DNA from: Episyrphus balteatus
Taxonomy: Eukaryota; Arthropoda; Insecta; Diptera; Syrphidae
DNA: 64,000 nucleotides
Direction of reading: 5' to 3'
NCBI RefSeq assembly: GCF_945859705.1
Contig: NC_079137.1
Location: 71,756,277-71,820,276, forward strand
Part shown: piece after piece, positions 1 to 14,060 of the stretch
How the letters are laid out: each line of letters starts with the position of its first letter
Position numbering within the stretch: the stretch's first letter is position 1
The notes under the pieces: generated by a model
Told to the model about the DNA's origin: nothing
The model's input: the letters and a program-made list of their open reading frames with translations, nothing else
Databases searched by the model: none
Made by a program: the position numbers and the translations under genes

Positions 1-976
1 GGCTCATAAATCCCAGAAAACAGTAGGTATACTGATATTTATGAAAATATAAAATTGTGGTCTAGCATCTTAAGGACTTTAAATTGAATATTTAGGGCAA
101 AGAAAGACTCAAAGTACTACAAAAGACTTAGAAAATTTCAATCTTTGAGTAAAAAGTTACCAGGGGCTCATAAATCCCAGAAAACAGTAGGTATACTGAT
201 ATTTTTGAAAATATAAAATTGTGGTCTAGCATCTTAAGGACTTTAAATTGAATATTTAGGGCAAAGAAAGACTCAAAGTACTACAAAAGACTTAGAAAAT
301 TTCAATCTTTGAGTAAAAAGTTACCAGGGGCTCATAAATCCCAGAAAACAGTAGGTATACTGATATTTTTGAAAATATAAAATTGTGGTCTAGCATCTTA
401 AGGACTTTAAATTGAATATTTAGGGCAAAGAAAGACTCAAAGTACTACAAAAGACTTAGAAAATTTCAATCTTTGAGTAAAAAGTTACCAGGGGCTCATA
501 AATCTCAGAAAACAGTAGGTTTTTTTGATAATATAAAATTGTGGTCTAGCATCTTAAGGACTTTAAATTGAATATTTAGGGCAAAGAAAGACTCAAAGTA
601 CTACAAAAGACTTAGAAAATTTCAATCTTTGAGTAAAAAGTTACCAGGGGCTCATAAATCCCAGAAAACAGTAGGTATACTGATATTTATGAAAATATAA
701 AATTGTGGTCTAGCATCTTAAGGACTTTAAATTGAATATTTAGGGCAAAGAAAGACTCAAAGTACTACAAAAGACTTAGAAAATTTCAATCTTTGAGTAA
801 AAAGTTACCAGGGGCTCATAAATCCCAGAAAACAGTAGGTATACTGATATTTATGAAAATATAAAATTGTGGTCTAGCATCTTAAGGACTTTAAATTGAA
901 TATTTAGGGCAAAGAAAGACTCAAAGTACTACAAAAGACTTAGAAAATTTCAATCTTTGAGTAAAAAGTTACCAGG

Positions 977-1131
977 GGCTCATAAATCCCAGAAAACAGT
1001 AGGTTTTTTGATAATATAAAATTGTGGTCTAGCATCTTAAGGACTTTAAATTGAATATTTAGGGCAAAGAAAGACTCAAAGTACTACAAAAGACTTAGAA
1101 AATTTCAATCTTTGAGTAAAAAGTTACCAGG
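977..1131. repeat. Example of the 155-bp deletion monomer
   Basis: Representative of the short class. It matches the standard monomer except that the stretch between CAGTAGG and ATATAAAATTG is shortened by 9 bp. The copy at 493-648 is 156 bp because its T run is one base longer. This class recurs throughout the array, singly or in pairs, and shifts the 164-bp phase by 9 bp each time. Confidence 0.93.
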
Positions 1132-1450
1132 GGCTCATAAATCCCAGAAAACAGTAGGTATACTGATATTTTTGAAAATATAAAATTGTGGTCTAGCATC
1201 TTAAGGACTTTAAATTGAATATTTAGGGCAAAGAAAGACTCAAAGTACTACAAAAGACTTAGAAAATTTCAATCTTTGAGTAAAAAGTTACCAGGGGCTC
1301 ATAAATCTCAGAAAACAGTAGGTTTTTTGATAATATAAAATTGTGGTCTAGCATCTTAAGGACTTTAAATTGAATATTTAGGGCAAAGAAAGACTCAAAG
1401 TACTACAAAAGACTTAGAAAATTTCAATCTTTGAGTAAAAAGTTACCAGG

Positions 1451-1614
1451 GGCTCATAAATCCCAGAAAACAGTAGGTATACTGATATTAATGAAAATAT
1501 CAAATTCTGGGCTTAGCATATTGAAGACTTTGAATTAAATATTAAGGACCTAGATGACTCAACGTACCACAAAAGACTTAGAAAATTTCAATCTTTGAGT
1601 AAAAAGTTACCAGG
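1451..1614. repeat. Example of the diverged-middle 164-bp monomer
   Basis: Representative of the third class. About the first 40 and last 45 bases match the standard monomer, while the middle (about 1492-1570) differs at many sites, for example CAAATTCTGGGCTTAGCAT in place of AAAATTGTGGTCTAGCAT. Other copies of this class carry the same differences, so it is a stable variant and not scattered decay. Confidence 0.93.
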
Positions 1615-1942
1615 GGCTCATAAATCCCAGAAAACAGTAGGTATACTGATATTTTTGAAAATATAAAATTGTGGTCTAGCATCTTAAGGACTTTAAATTG
1701 AATATTTAGGGCAAAGAAAGACTCAAAGTACTACAAAAGACTTAGAAAATTTCAATCTTTGAGTAAAAAGTTACCAGGGGCTCATAAATCCCAGAAAACA
1801 GTAGGTATACTGATATTAATGAAAATATCAAATTCTGGGCTTAGCATATTGAAGACTTTGAATTAAATATTAAGGACCTAGATGACTCAACGTACCACAA
1901 AAGACTTAGAAAATTTCAATCTTTGAGTAAAAAGTTACCAGG

Positions 1943-3218
1943 GGCTCATAAATCCCAGAAAACAGTAGGTATACTGATATTTTTGAAAATATAAAATTGT
2001 GGTCTAGCATCTTAAGGACTTTAAATTGAATATTTAGGGCAAAGAAAGACTCAAAGTACTACAAAAGACTTAGAAAATTTCAATCTTTGAGTAAAAAGTT
2101 ACCAGGGGCTCATAAATCTCAGAAAACAGTAGGTTTTTTGATAATATAAAATTGTGGTCTAGCATCTTAAGGACTTTAAATTGAATATTTAGGGCAAAGA
2201 AAGACTCAAAGTACTACAAAAGACTTAGAAAATTTCAATCTTTGAGTAAAAAGTTACCAGGGGCTCATAAATCTCAGAAAACAGTAGGTTTTTTGATAAT
2301 ATAAAATTGTGGTCTAGCATCTTAAGGACTTTAAATTGAATATTTAGGGCAAAGAAAGACTCAAAGTACTACAAAAGACTTAGAAAATTTCAATCTTTGA
2401 GTAAAAAGTTACCAGGGGCTCATAAATCCCAGAAAACAGTAGGTATACTGATATTAATGAAAATATCAAATTCTGGGCTTAGCATATTGAAGACTTTGAA
2501 TTAAATATTAAGGACCTAGATGACTCAACGTACCACAAAAGACTTAGAAAATTTCAATCTTTGAGTAAAAAGTTACCAGGGGCTCATAAATCCCAGAAAA
2601 CAGTAGGTATACTGATATTTTTGAAAATATAAAATTGTGGTCTAGCATCTTAAGGACTTTAAATTGAATATTTAGGGCAAAGAAAGACTCAAAGTACTAC
2701 AAAAGACTTAGAAAATTTCAATCTTTGAGTAAAAAGTTACCAGGGGCTCATAAATCTCAGAAAACAGTAGGTTTTTTGATAATATAAAATTGTGGTCTAG
2801 CATCTTAAGGACTTTAAATTGAATATTTAGGGCAAAGAAAGACTCAAAGTACTACAAAAGACTTAGAAAATTTCAATCTTTGAGTAAAAAGTTACCAGGG
2901 GCTCATAAATCTCAGAAAACAGTAGGTTTTTTGATAATATAAAATTGTGGTCTAGCATCTTAAGGACTTTAAATTGAATATTTAGGGCAAAGAAAGACTC
3001 AAAGTACTACAAAAGACTTAGAAAATTTCAATCTTTGAGTAAAAAGTTACCAGGGGCTCATAAATCCCAGAAAACAGTAGGTATACTGATATTAATGAAA
3101 ATATCAAATTCTGGGCTTAGCATATTGAAGACTTTGAATTAAATATTAAGGACCTAGATGACTCAACGTACCACAAAAGACTTAGAAAATTTCAATCTTT
3201 GAGTAAAAAGTTACCAGG
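1943..3218. repeat. Two copies of a 4-monomer, 638-bp higher-order repeat
   Basis: Monomer order is standard, short, short, diverged-middle at 1943, 2107, 2262 and 2417. The same order repeats from 2581 to 3218. The period is 638 bp (164+155+155+164). Confidence 0.85.
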
Positions 3219-6200
3219 GGCTCATAAATCCCAGAAAACAGTAGGTATACTGATATTTTTGAAAATATAAAATTGTGGTCTAGCATCTTAAGGACTTTAA
3301 ATTGAATATTTAGGGCAAAGAAAGACTCAAAGTACTACAAAAGACTTAGAAAATTTCAATCTTTGAGTAAAAAGTTACCAGGGGCTCATAAATCTCAGAA
3401 AACAGTAGGTTTTTTGATAATATAAAATTGTGGTCTAGCATCTTAAGGACTTTAAATTGAATATTTAGGGCAAAGAAAGACTCAAAGTACTACAAAAGAC
3501 TTAGAAAATTTCAATCTTTGAGTAAAAAGTTACCAGGGGCTCATAAATCCCAGAAAACAGTAGGTATACTGATATTTATGAAAATATAAAATTGTGGTCT
3601 AGCATCTTAAGGACTTTAAATTGAATATTTAGGGCAAAGAAAGACTCAAAGTACTACAAAAGACTTAGAAAATTTCAATCTTTGAGTAAAAAGTTACCAG
3701 GGGCTCATAAATCCCAGAAAACAGTAGGTATACTGATATTTTTGAAAATATAAAATTGTGGTCTAGCATCTTAAGGACTTTAAATTGAATATTTAGGTCA
3801 AAGAAAGACTCAAAGTACTACAAAAGACTTAGAAAATTTCAATCTTTGAGTAAAAAGTTACCAGGGGCTCATAAATCCCAGAAAACAGTAGGTATACTGA
3901 TATTAATGAAAATATCAAATTCTGGGCTTAGCATATTGAAGACTTTGAATTAAATATTAAGGACCTAGATGACTCAACGTACCACAAAAGACTTAGAAAA
4001 TTTCAATCTTTGAGTAAAAAGTTACCAGGGGCTCATAAATCCCAGAAAACAGTAGGTATACTGATATTTTTGAAAATATAAAATTGTGGTCTAGCATCTT
4101 AAGGACTTTAAATTGAATATTTAGGGCAAAGAAAGACTCAAAGTACTACAAAAGACTTAGAAAATTTCAATCTTTGAGTAAAAAGTTACCAGGGGCTCAT
4201 AAATCCCAGAAAACAGTAGGTATACTGATATTTATGAAAATATAAAATTGTGGTCTAGCATCTTAAGGACTTTAAATTGAATATTTAGGGCAAAGAAAGA
4301 CTCAAAGTACTACAAAAGACTTAGAAAATTTCAATCTTTGAGTAAAAAGTTACCAGGGGCTCATAAATCCCAGAAAACAGTAGGTATACTGATATTTTTG
4401 AAAATATAAAATTGTGGTCTAGCATCTTAAGGACTTTAAATTGAATATTTAGGGCAAAGAAAGACTCAAAGTACTACAAAAGACTTAGAAAATTTCAATC
4501 TTTGAGTAAAAAGTTACCAGGGGCTCATAAATCTCAGAAAACAGTAGGTTTTTTGATAATATAAAATTGTGGTCTAGCATCTTAAGGACTTTAAATTGAA
4601 TATTTAGGGCAAAGAAAGACTCAAAGTACTACAAAAGACTTAGAAAATTTCAATCTTTGAGTAAAAAGTTACCAGGGGCTCATAAATCCCAGAAAACAGT
4701 AGGTATACTGATATTTATGAAAATATAAAATTGTGGTCTAGCATCTTAAGGACTTTAAATTGAATATTTAGGGCAAAGAAAGACTCAAAGTACTACAAAA
4801 GACTTAGAAAATTTCAATCTTTGAGTAAAAAGTTACCAGGGGCTCATAAATCCCAGAAAACAGTAGGTATACTGATATTTTTGAAAATATAAAATTGTGG
4901 TCTAGCATCTTAAGGACTTTAAATTGAATATTTAGGGCAAAGAAAGACTCAAAGTACTACAAAAGACTTAGAAAATTTCAATCTTTGAGTAAAAAGTTAC
5001 CAGGGGCTCATAAATCCCAGAAAACAGTAGGTATACTGATATTTTTGAAAATATAAAATTGTGGTCTAGCATCTTAAGGACTTTAAATTGAATATTTAGG
5101 GCAAAGAAAGACTCAAAGTACTACAAAAGACTTAGAAAATTTCAATCTTTGAGTAAAAAGTTACCAGGGGCTCATAAATCCCAGAAAACAGTAGGTATAC
5201 TGATATTAATGAAAATATCAAATTCTGGGCTTAGCATATTGAAGACTTTGAATTAAATATTAAGGACCTAGATGACTCAACGTACCACAAAAGACTTAGA
5301 AAATTTCAATCTTTGAGTAAAAAGTTACCAGGGGCTCATAAATCCCAGAAAACAGTAGGTATACTGATATTTTTGAAAATATAAAATTGTGGTCTAGCAT
5401 CTTAAGGACTTTAAATTGAATATTTAGGGCAAAGAAAGACTCAAAGTACTACAAAAGACTTAGAAAATTTCAATCTTTGAGTAAAAAGTTACCAGGGGCT
5501 CATAAATCCCAGAAAACAGTAGGTATACTGATATTTTTGAAAATATAAAATTGTGGTCTAGCATCTTAAGGACTTTAAATTGAATATTTAGGGCAAAGAA
5601 AGACTCAAAGTACTACAAAAGACTTAGAAAATTTCAATCTTTGAGTAAAAAGTTACCAGGGGCTCATAAATCCCAGAAAACAGTAGGTATACTGATATTT
5701 TTGAAAATATAAAATTGTGGTCTAGCATCTTAAGGACTTTAAATTGAATATTTAGGGCAAAGAAAGACTCAAAGTACTACAAAAGACTTAGAAAATTTCA
5801 ATCTTTGAGTAAAAAGTTACCAGGGGCTCATAAATCTCAGAAAACAGTAGGTTTTTTGATAATATAAAATTGTGGTCTAGCATCTTAAGGACTTTAAATT
5901 GAATATTTAGGGCAAAGAAAGACTCAAAGTACTACAAAAGACTTAGAAAATTTCAATCTTTGAGTAAAAAGTTACCAGGGGCTCATAAATCCCAGAAAAC
6001 AGTAGGTATACTGATATTTATGAAAATATAAAATTGTGGTCTAGCATCTTAAGGACTTTAAATTGAATATTTAGGGCAAAGAAAGACTCAAAGTACTACA
6101 AAAGACTTAGAAAATTTCAATCTTTGAGTAAAAAGTTACCAGGGGCTCATAAATCCCAGAAAACAGTAGGTATACTGATATTTATGAAAATATAAAATTG

Positions 6201-9200
6201 TGGTCTAGCATCTTAAGGACTTTAAATTGAATATTTAGGGCAAAGAAAGACTCAAAGTACTACAAAAGACTTAGAAAATTTCAATCTTTGAGTAAAAAGT
6301 TACCAGGGGCTCATAAATCCCAGAAAACAGTAGGTATACTGATATTTTTGAAAATATAAAATTGTGGTCTAGCATCTTAAGGACTTTAAATTGAATATTT
6401 AGGGCAAAGAAAGACTCAAAGTACTACAAAAGACTTAGAAAATTTCAATCTTTGAGTAAAAAGTTACCAGGGGCTCATAAATCTCAGAAAACAGTAGGTT
6501 TTTTGATAATATAAAATTGTGGTCTAGCATCTTAAGGACTTTAAATTGAATATTTAGGGCAAAGAAAGACTCAAAGTACTACAAAAGACTTAGAAAATTT
6601 CAATCTTTGAGTAAAAAGTTACCAGGGGCTCATAAATCCCAGAAAACAGTAGGTATACTGATATTTATGAAAATATAAAATTGTGGTCTAGCATCTTAAG
6701 GACTTTAAATTGAATATTTAGGGCAAAGAAAGACTCAAAGTACTACAAAAGACTTAGAAAATTTCAATCTTTGAGTAAAAAGTTACCAGGGGCTCATAAA
6801 TCCCAGAAAACAGTAGGTATACTGATATTTTTGAAAATATAAAATTGTGGTCTAGCATCTTAAGGACTTTAAATTGAATATTTAGGGCAAAGAAAGACTC
6901 AAAGTACTACAAAAGACTTAGAAAATTTCAATCTTTGAGTAAAAAGTTACCAGGGGCTCATAAATCCCAGAAAACAGTAGGTATACTGATATTTTTGAAA
7001 ATATAAAATTGTGGTCTAGCATCTTAAGGACTTTAAATTGAATATTTAGGGCAAAGAAAGACTCAAAGTACTACAAAAGACTTAGAAAATTTCAATCTTT
7101 GAGTAAAAAGTTACCAGGGGCTCATAAATCTCAGAAAACAGTAGGTTTTTTGATAATATAAAATTGTGGTCTAGCATCTTAAGGACTTTAAATTGAATAT
7201 TTAGGGCAAAGAAAGACTCAAAGTACTACAAAAGACTTAGAAAATTTCAATCTTTGAGTAAAAAGTTACCAGGGGCTCATAAATCCCAGAAAACAGTAGG
7301 TATACTGATATTTATGAAAATATAAAATTGTGGTCTAGCATCTTAAGGACTTTAAATTGAATATTTAGGGCAAAGAAAGACTCAAAGTACTACAAAAGAC
7401 TTAGAAAATTTCAATCTTTGAGTAAAAAGTTACCAGGGGCTCATAAATCCCAGAAAACAGTAGGTATACTGATATTTATGAAAATATAAAATTGTGGTCT
7501 AGCATCTTAAGGACTTTAAATTGAATATTTAGGGCAAAGAAAGACTCAAAGTACTACAAAAGACTTAGAAAATTTCAATCTTTGAGTAAAAAGTTACCAG
7601 GGGCTCATAAATCCCAGAAAACAGTAGGTTTTTTGATAATATAAAATTGTGGTCTAGCATCTTAAGGACTTTAAATTGAATATTTAGGGCAAAGAAAGAC
7701 TCAAAGTACTACAAAAGACTTAGAAAATTTCAATCTTTGAGTAAAAAGTTACCAGGGGCTCATAAATCCCAGAAAACAGTAGGTATACTGATATTTTTGA
7801 AAATATAAAATTGTGGTCTAGCATCTTAAGGACTTTAAATTGAATATTTAGGGCAAAGAAAGACTCAAAGTACTACAAAAGACTTAGAAAATTTCAATCT
7901 TTGAGTAAAAAGTTACCAGGGGCTCATAAATCTCAGAAAACAGTAGGTTTTTTGATAATATAAAATTGTGGTCTAGCATCTTAAGGACTTTAAATTGAAT
8001 ATTTAGGGCAAAGAAAGACTCAAAGTACTACAAAAGACTTAGAAAATTTCAATCTTTGAGTAAAAAGTTACCAGGGGCTCATAAATCCCAGAAAACAGTA
8101 GGTATACTGATATTAATGAAAATATCAAATTCTGGGCTTAGCATATTGAAGACTTTGAATTAAATATTAAGGACCTAGATGACTCAACGTACCACAAAAG
8201 ACTTAGAAAATTTCAATCTTTGAGTAAAAAGTTACCAGGGGCTCATAAATCCCAGAAAACAGTAGGTATACTGATATTTTTGAAAATATAAAATTGTGGT
8301 CTAGCATCTTAAGGACTTTAAATTGAATATTTAGGGCAAAGAAAGACTCAAAGTACTACAAAAGACTTAGAAAATTTCAATCTTTGAGTAAAAAGTTACC
8401 AGGGGCTCATAAATCCCAGAAAACAGTAGGTATACTGATATTAATGAAAATATCAAATTCTGGGCTTAGCATATTGAAGACTTTGAATTAAATATTAAGG
8501 ACCTAGATGACTCAACGTACCACAAAAGACTTAGAAAATTTCAATCTTTGAGTAAAAAGTTACCAGGGGCTCATAAATCTCAGAAAACAGTAGGTTTTTT
8601 GATAATATAAAATTGTGGTCTAGCATCTTAAGGACTTTAAATTGAATATTTAGGGCAAAGAAAGACTCAAAGTACTACAAAAGACTTAGAAAATTTCAAT
8701 CTTTGAGTAAAAAGTTACCAGGGGCTCATAAATCCCAGAAAACAGTAGGTATACTGATATTTTTGAAAATATAAAATTGTGGTCTAGCATCTTAAGGACT
8801 TTAAATTGAATATTTAGGGCAAAGAAAGACTCAAAGTACTACAAAAGACTTAGAAAATTTCAATCTTTGAGTAAAAAGTTACCAGGGGCTCATAAATCTC
8901 AGAAAACAGTAGGTTTTTTGATAATATAAAATTGTGGTCTAGCATCTTAAGGACTTTAAATTGAATATTTAGGGCAAAGAAAGACTCAAAGTACTACAAA
9001 AGACTTAGAAAATTTCAATCTTTGAGTAAAAAGTTACCAGGGGCTCATAAATCCCAGAAAACAGTAGGTATACTGATATTTATGAAAATATAAAATTGTG
9101 GTCTAGCATCTTAAGGACTTTAAATTGAATATTTAGGGCAAAGAAAGACTCAAAGTACTACAAAAGACTTAGAAAATTTCAATCTTTGAGTAAAAAGTTA

Positions 9201-12200
9201 CCAGGGGCTCATAAATCCCAGAAAACAGTAGGTATACTGATATTTTTGAAAATATAAAATTGTGGTCTAGCATCTTAAGGACTTTAAATTGAATATTTAG
9301 GGCAAAGAAAGACTCAAAGTACTACAAAAGACTTAGAAAATTTCAATCTTTGAGTAAAAAGTTACCAGGGGCTCATAAATCCCAGAAAACAGTAGGTATA
9401 CTGATATTAATGAAAATATCAAATTCTGGGCTTAGCATATTGAAGACTTTGAATTAAATATTAAGGACCTAGATGACTCAACGTACCACAAAAGACTTAG
9501 AAAATTTCAATCTTTGAGTAAAAAGTTACCAGGGGCTCATAAATCCCAGAAAACAGTAGGTATACTGATATTTTTGAAAATATAAAATTGTGGTCTAGCA
9601 TCTTAAGGACTTTAAATTGAATATTTAGGGCAAAGAAAGACTCAAAGTACTACAAAAGACTTAGAAAATTTCAATCTTTGAGTAAAAAGTTACCAGGGGC
9701 TCATAAATCCCAGAAAACAGTAGGTATACTGATATTTTTGAAAATATAAAATTGTGGTCTAGCATCTTAAGGACTTTAAATTGAATATTTAGGGCAAAGA
9801 AAGACTCAAAGTACTACAAAAGACTTAGAAAATTTCAATCTTTGAGTAAAAAGTTACCAGGGGCTCATAAATCCCAGAAAACAGTAGGTATACTGATATT
9901 TTTGAAAATATAAAATTGTGGTCTAGCATCTTAAGGACTTTAAATTGAATATTTAGGGCAAAGAAAGACTCAAAGTACTACAAAAGACTTAGAAAATTTC
10001 AATCTTTGAGTAAAAAGTTACCAGGGGCTCATAAATCTCAGAAAACAGTAGGTTTTTTGATAATATAAAATTGTGGTCTAGCATCTTAAGGACTTTAAAT
10101 TGAATATTTAGGGCAAATAAAGACTCAAAGTACTACAAAAGACTTAGAAAATTTCAATCTTTGAGTAAAAAGTTACCAGGGGCTCATAAATCCCAGAAAA
10201 CAGTAGGTATACTGATATTTATGAAAATATAAAATTGTGGTCTAGCATCTTAAGGACTTTAAATTGAATATTTAGGGCAAAGAAAGACTCAAAGTACTAC
10301 AAAAGACTTAGAAAATTTCAATCTTTGAGTAAAAAGTTACCAGGGGCTCATAAATCCCAGAAAACAGTAGGTATACTGATATTTATGAAAATATAAAATT
10401 GTGGTCTAGCATCTTAAGGACTTTAAATTGAATATTTAGGGCAAAGAAAGACTCAAAGTACTACAAAAGACTTAGAAAATTTCAATCTTTGAGTAAAAAG
10501 TTACCAGGGGCTCATAAATCCCAGAAAACAGTAGGTATACTGATATTTTTGAAAATATAAAATTGTGGTCTAGCATCTTAAGGACTTTAAATTGAATATT
10601 TAGGGCAAAGAAAGACTCAAAGTACTACAAAAGACTTAGAAAATTTCAATCTTTGAGTAAAAAGTTACCAGGGGCTCATAAATCCCAGAAAACAGTAGGT
10701 ATACTGATATTTATGAAAATATAAAATTGTGGTCTAGCATCTTAAGGACTTTAAATTGAATATTTAGGGCAAAGAAAGACTCAAAGTACTACAAAAGACT
10801 TAGAAAATTTCAATCTTTGAGTAAAAAGTTACCAGGGGCTCATAAATCCCAGAAAACAGTAGGTATACTGATATTTTTGAAAATATAAAATTGTGGTCTA
10901 GCATCTTAAGGACTTTAAATTGAATATTTAGGGCAAAGAAAGACTCAAAGTACTACAAAAGACTTAGAAAATTTCAATCTTTGAGTAAAAAGTTACCAGG
11001 GGCTCATAAATCCCAGAAAACAGTAGGTATACTGATATTAATGAAAATATCAAATTCTGGGCTTAGCATATTGAAGACTTTGAATTAAATATTAAGGACC
11101 TAGATGACTCAACGTACCACAAAAGACTTAGAAAATTTCAATCTTTGAGTAAAAAGTTACCAGGGGCTCATAAATCCCAGAAAACAGTAGGTATACTGAT
11201 ATTTTTGAAAATATAAAATTGTGGTCTAGCATCTTAAGGACTTTAAATTGAATATTTAGGGCAAAGAAAGACTCAAAGTACTACAAAAGACTTAGAAAAT
11301 TTCAATCTTTGAGTAAAAAGTTACCAGGGTCTCATAAATCCCAGAAAACAGTAGGTATACTGATATTTTTGAAAATATAAAATTGTGGTCTAGCATCTTA
11401 AGGACTTTAAATTGAATATTTAGGGCAAAGAAAGACTCAAAGTACTACAAAAGACTTAGAAAATTTCAATCTTTGAGTAAAAAGTTACCAGGGGCTCATA
11501 AATCCCAGAAAACAGTAGGTATACTGATATTTTTGAAAATATAAAATTGTGGTCTAGCATCTTAAGGACTTTAAATTGAATATTTAGGGCAAAGAAAGAC
11601 TCAAAGTACTACAAAAGACTTAGAAAATTTCAATCTTTGAGTAAAAAGTTACCAGGGGCTCATAAATCCCAGAAAACAGTAGGTATACTGATATTTTTGA
11701 AAATATAAAATTGTGGTCTAGCATCTTAAGGACTTTAAATTGAATATTTAGGGCAAAGAAAGACTCAAAGTACTACAAAAGACTTAGAAAATTTCAATCT
11801 TTGAGTAAAAAGTTACCAGGGGCTCATAAATCTCAGAAAACAGTAGGTTTTTTGATAATATAAAATTGTGGTCTAGCATCTTAAGGACTTTAAATTGAAT
11901 ATTTAGGGCAAAGAAAGACTCAAAGTACTACAAAAGACTTAGAAAATTTCAATCTTTGAGTAAAAAGTTACCAGGGGCTCATAAATCCCAGAAAACAGTA
12001 GGTATACTGATATTTATGAAAATATAAAATTGTGGTCTAGCATCTTAAGGACTTTAAATTGAATATTTAGGGCAAAGAAAGACTCAAAGTACTACAAAAG
12101 ACTTAGAAAATTTCAATCTTTGAGTAAAAAGTTACCAGGGGCTCATAAATCCCAGAAAACAGTAGGTATACTGATATTTATGAAAATATAAAATTGTGGT

Positions 12201-13350
12201 CTAGCATCTTAAGGACTTTAAATTGAATATTTAGGGCAAAGAAAGACTCAAAGTACTACAAAAGACTTAGAAAATTTCAATCTTTGAGTAAAAAGTTACC
12301 AGGGGCTCATAAATCCCAGAAAACAGTAGGTATACTGATATTTTTGAAAATATAAAATTGTGGTCTAGCATCTTAAGGACTTTAAATTGAATATTTAGGG
12401 CAAAGAAAGACTCAAAGTACTACAAAAGACTTAGAAAATTTCAATCTTTGAGTAAAAAGTTACCAGGGGCTCATAAATCTCAGAAAACAGTAGGTTTTTT
12501 GATAATATAAAATTGTGGTCTAGCATCTTAAGGACTTTAAATTGAATATTTAGGGCAAAGAAAGACTCAAAGTACTACAAAAGACTTAGAAAATTTCAAT
12601 CTTTGAGTAAAAAGTTACCAGGGGCTCATAAATCCCAGAAAACAGTAGGTATACTGATATTAATGAAAATATCAAATTCTGGGCTTAGCATATTGAAGAC
12701 TTTGAATTAAATATTAAGGACCTAGATGACTCAACGTACCACAAAAGACTTAGAAAATTTCAATCTTTGAGTAAAAAGTTACCAGGGGCTCATAAATCCC
12801 AGAAAACAGTAGGTATACTGATATTTTTGAAAATATAAAATTGTGGTCTAGCATCTTAAGGACTTTAAATTGAATATTTAGGGCAAAGAAAGACTCAAAG
12901 TACTACAAAAGACTTAGAAAATTTCAATCTTTGAGTATAAAGTTACCAGGGGCCCATAAATCCCAGAAAACAGTAGGTATACTGATATTTTTGAAAATAT
13001 AAAATTGTGGTCTAGCATCTTAAGGACTTTAAATTGAATATTTAGGGCAAAGAAAGACTCAAAGTACTACAAAAGACTTAGAAAATTTCAATCTTTGAGT
13101 AAAAAGTTACCAGGGGCTCATAAATCCCAGAAAACAGTAGGTATACTGATATTAATGAAAATATCAAATTCTGGGCTTAGCATATTGAAGACTTTGAATT
13201 AAATATTAAGGACCTAGATGACTCAACGTACCACAAAAGACTTAGAAAATTTCAATCTTTGAGTAAAAAGTTACCAGGGGCTCATAAATCCCAGAAAACA
13301 GTAGGTATACTGATATTTTTGAAATTATAAAATTGTGGTCTAGCATCTTA

Positions 13351-14060
13351 GGCCCATTTGCTGAAACTAGTCATAAATTTTGATCTTAGCTAGGCCAAAC
13401 ATAGCTCTTATGTTTAACTTAGTTTATTCTAAGTTTCTAAAAAATATTTATGATCGACCTAGCAATGATTTACTTTCATGCGAGAAATCCCTGAGAACTT
13501 CAAATTAATTTGTCAAATCGATAAAAACGTCAGTTAGTTTTTATTTGTTTTTGAGAAATTTTAGAACAAAATTGGTAAGAATGCCTTTAAATTAATGTAA
13601 AAAGGTAAAAATAGTATAGTCAAATAAAATTTGCGTTTAAATTAATAAATGGAATAATTTTAGTAAATGTGTTTGTGTTTTGTGAACGTATGTGTGTGTC
13701 AAAATTAGTGTCTGAAAAAAACAACAAAAGGGTGAACATTCTCTCAAAAAATTTTTAAGTGAATTTTTGCATTCGCAGATGGTTGGAATTTATAAAAGTA
13801 AGTTAACTCATATTGCTATACTTAATTTTTGTCCATTTTGGTACAAACGCATCATTTTTTGAGCGGTATTCTCTCTTTTTTCTCAAATAAATATGCTTAA
13901 GTGGAACCTAAACTACTTATGTTCTACTATTTCTTCCCCCTAAGTAATGTTCAACTTAGAGGAATTTATGACCTAGTTTGAAGTTCGTGCAAACCGCAAT
14001 GTAGAACTTAGGGCTTTACGTATCACTTAAATATTTAAGTTTCGTTTCAGCAAATGGGCC
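13351..14060. mobile_element. Non-autonomous PIF/Harbinger-type element (MITE), 710 bp
   Basis: Interrupts one satellite monomer. The ends are perfect 17-bp terminal inverted repeats, GGCCCATTTGCTGAAAC at the left and its reverse complement at the right. The surrounding monomer normally reads CATCTTAAGGAC; here it reads CATCTTA before the element and TTAAGGAC after it, so TTA is duplicated (13348-13350 and 14061-14063). A 3-bp TWA duplication with GGSC-type termini is the known signature of PIF/Harbinger elements. The interior is AT-rich with no transposase frame, so it would depend on an autonomous relative. The monomer halves on both sides are intact, so insertion postdates that monomer. 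Confidence 0.87.

Larger units (their letters stand above)
1..13350. repeat. Satellite array, block 1 (164-bp monomer family)
   Basis: Head-to-tail copies of a 164-bp AT-rich monomer, taken to begin GGCTCATAAATCCCAG and end GAGTAAAAAGTTACCAGG. Starts were checked at 1, 165, 329, 493, 649, 813, 977 and 1132. Four forms alternate: two 164-bp forms differing at one base (TATTTATG or TATTTTTG), a 155-bp form with a 9-bp internal loss (GGTTTTTTGATAATAT, usually with AATCTC), and a 164-bp form (TATTAATG...TCAAATTCTGGGC) diverged only in its middle. Copies of one form are almost identical over the whole block, so homogenisation is recent. There is no reading frame, no unique spacer and no CRISPR-like structure. 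The period is close to nucleosome length, which fits a heterochromatic or centromeric satellite, but that role is inferred. Confidence 0.97.
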
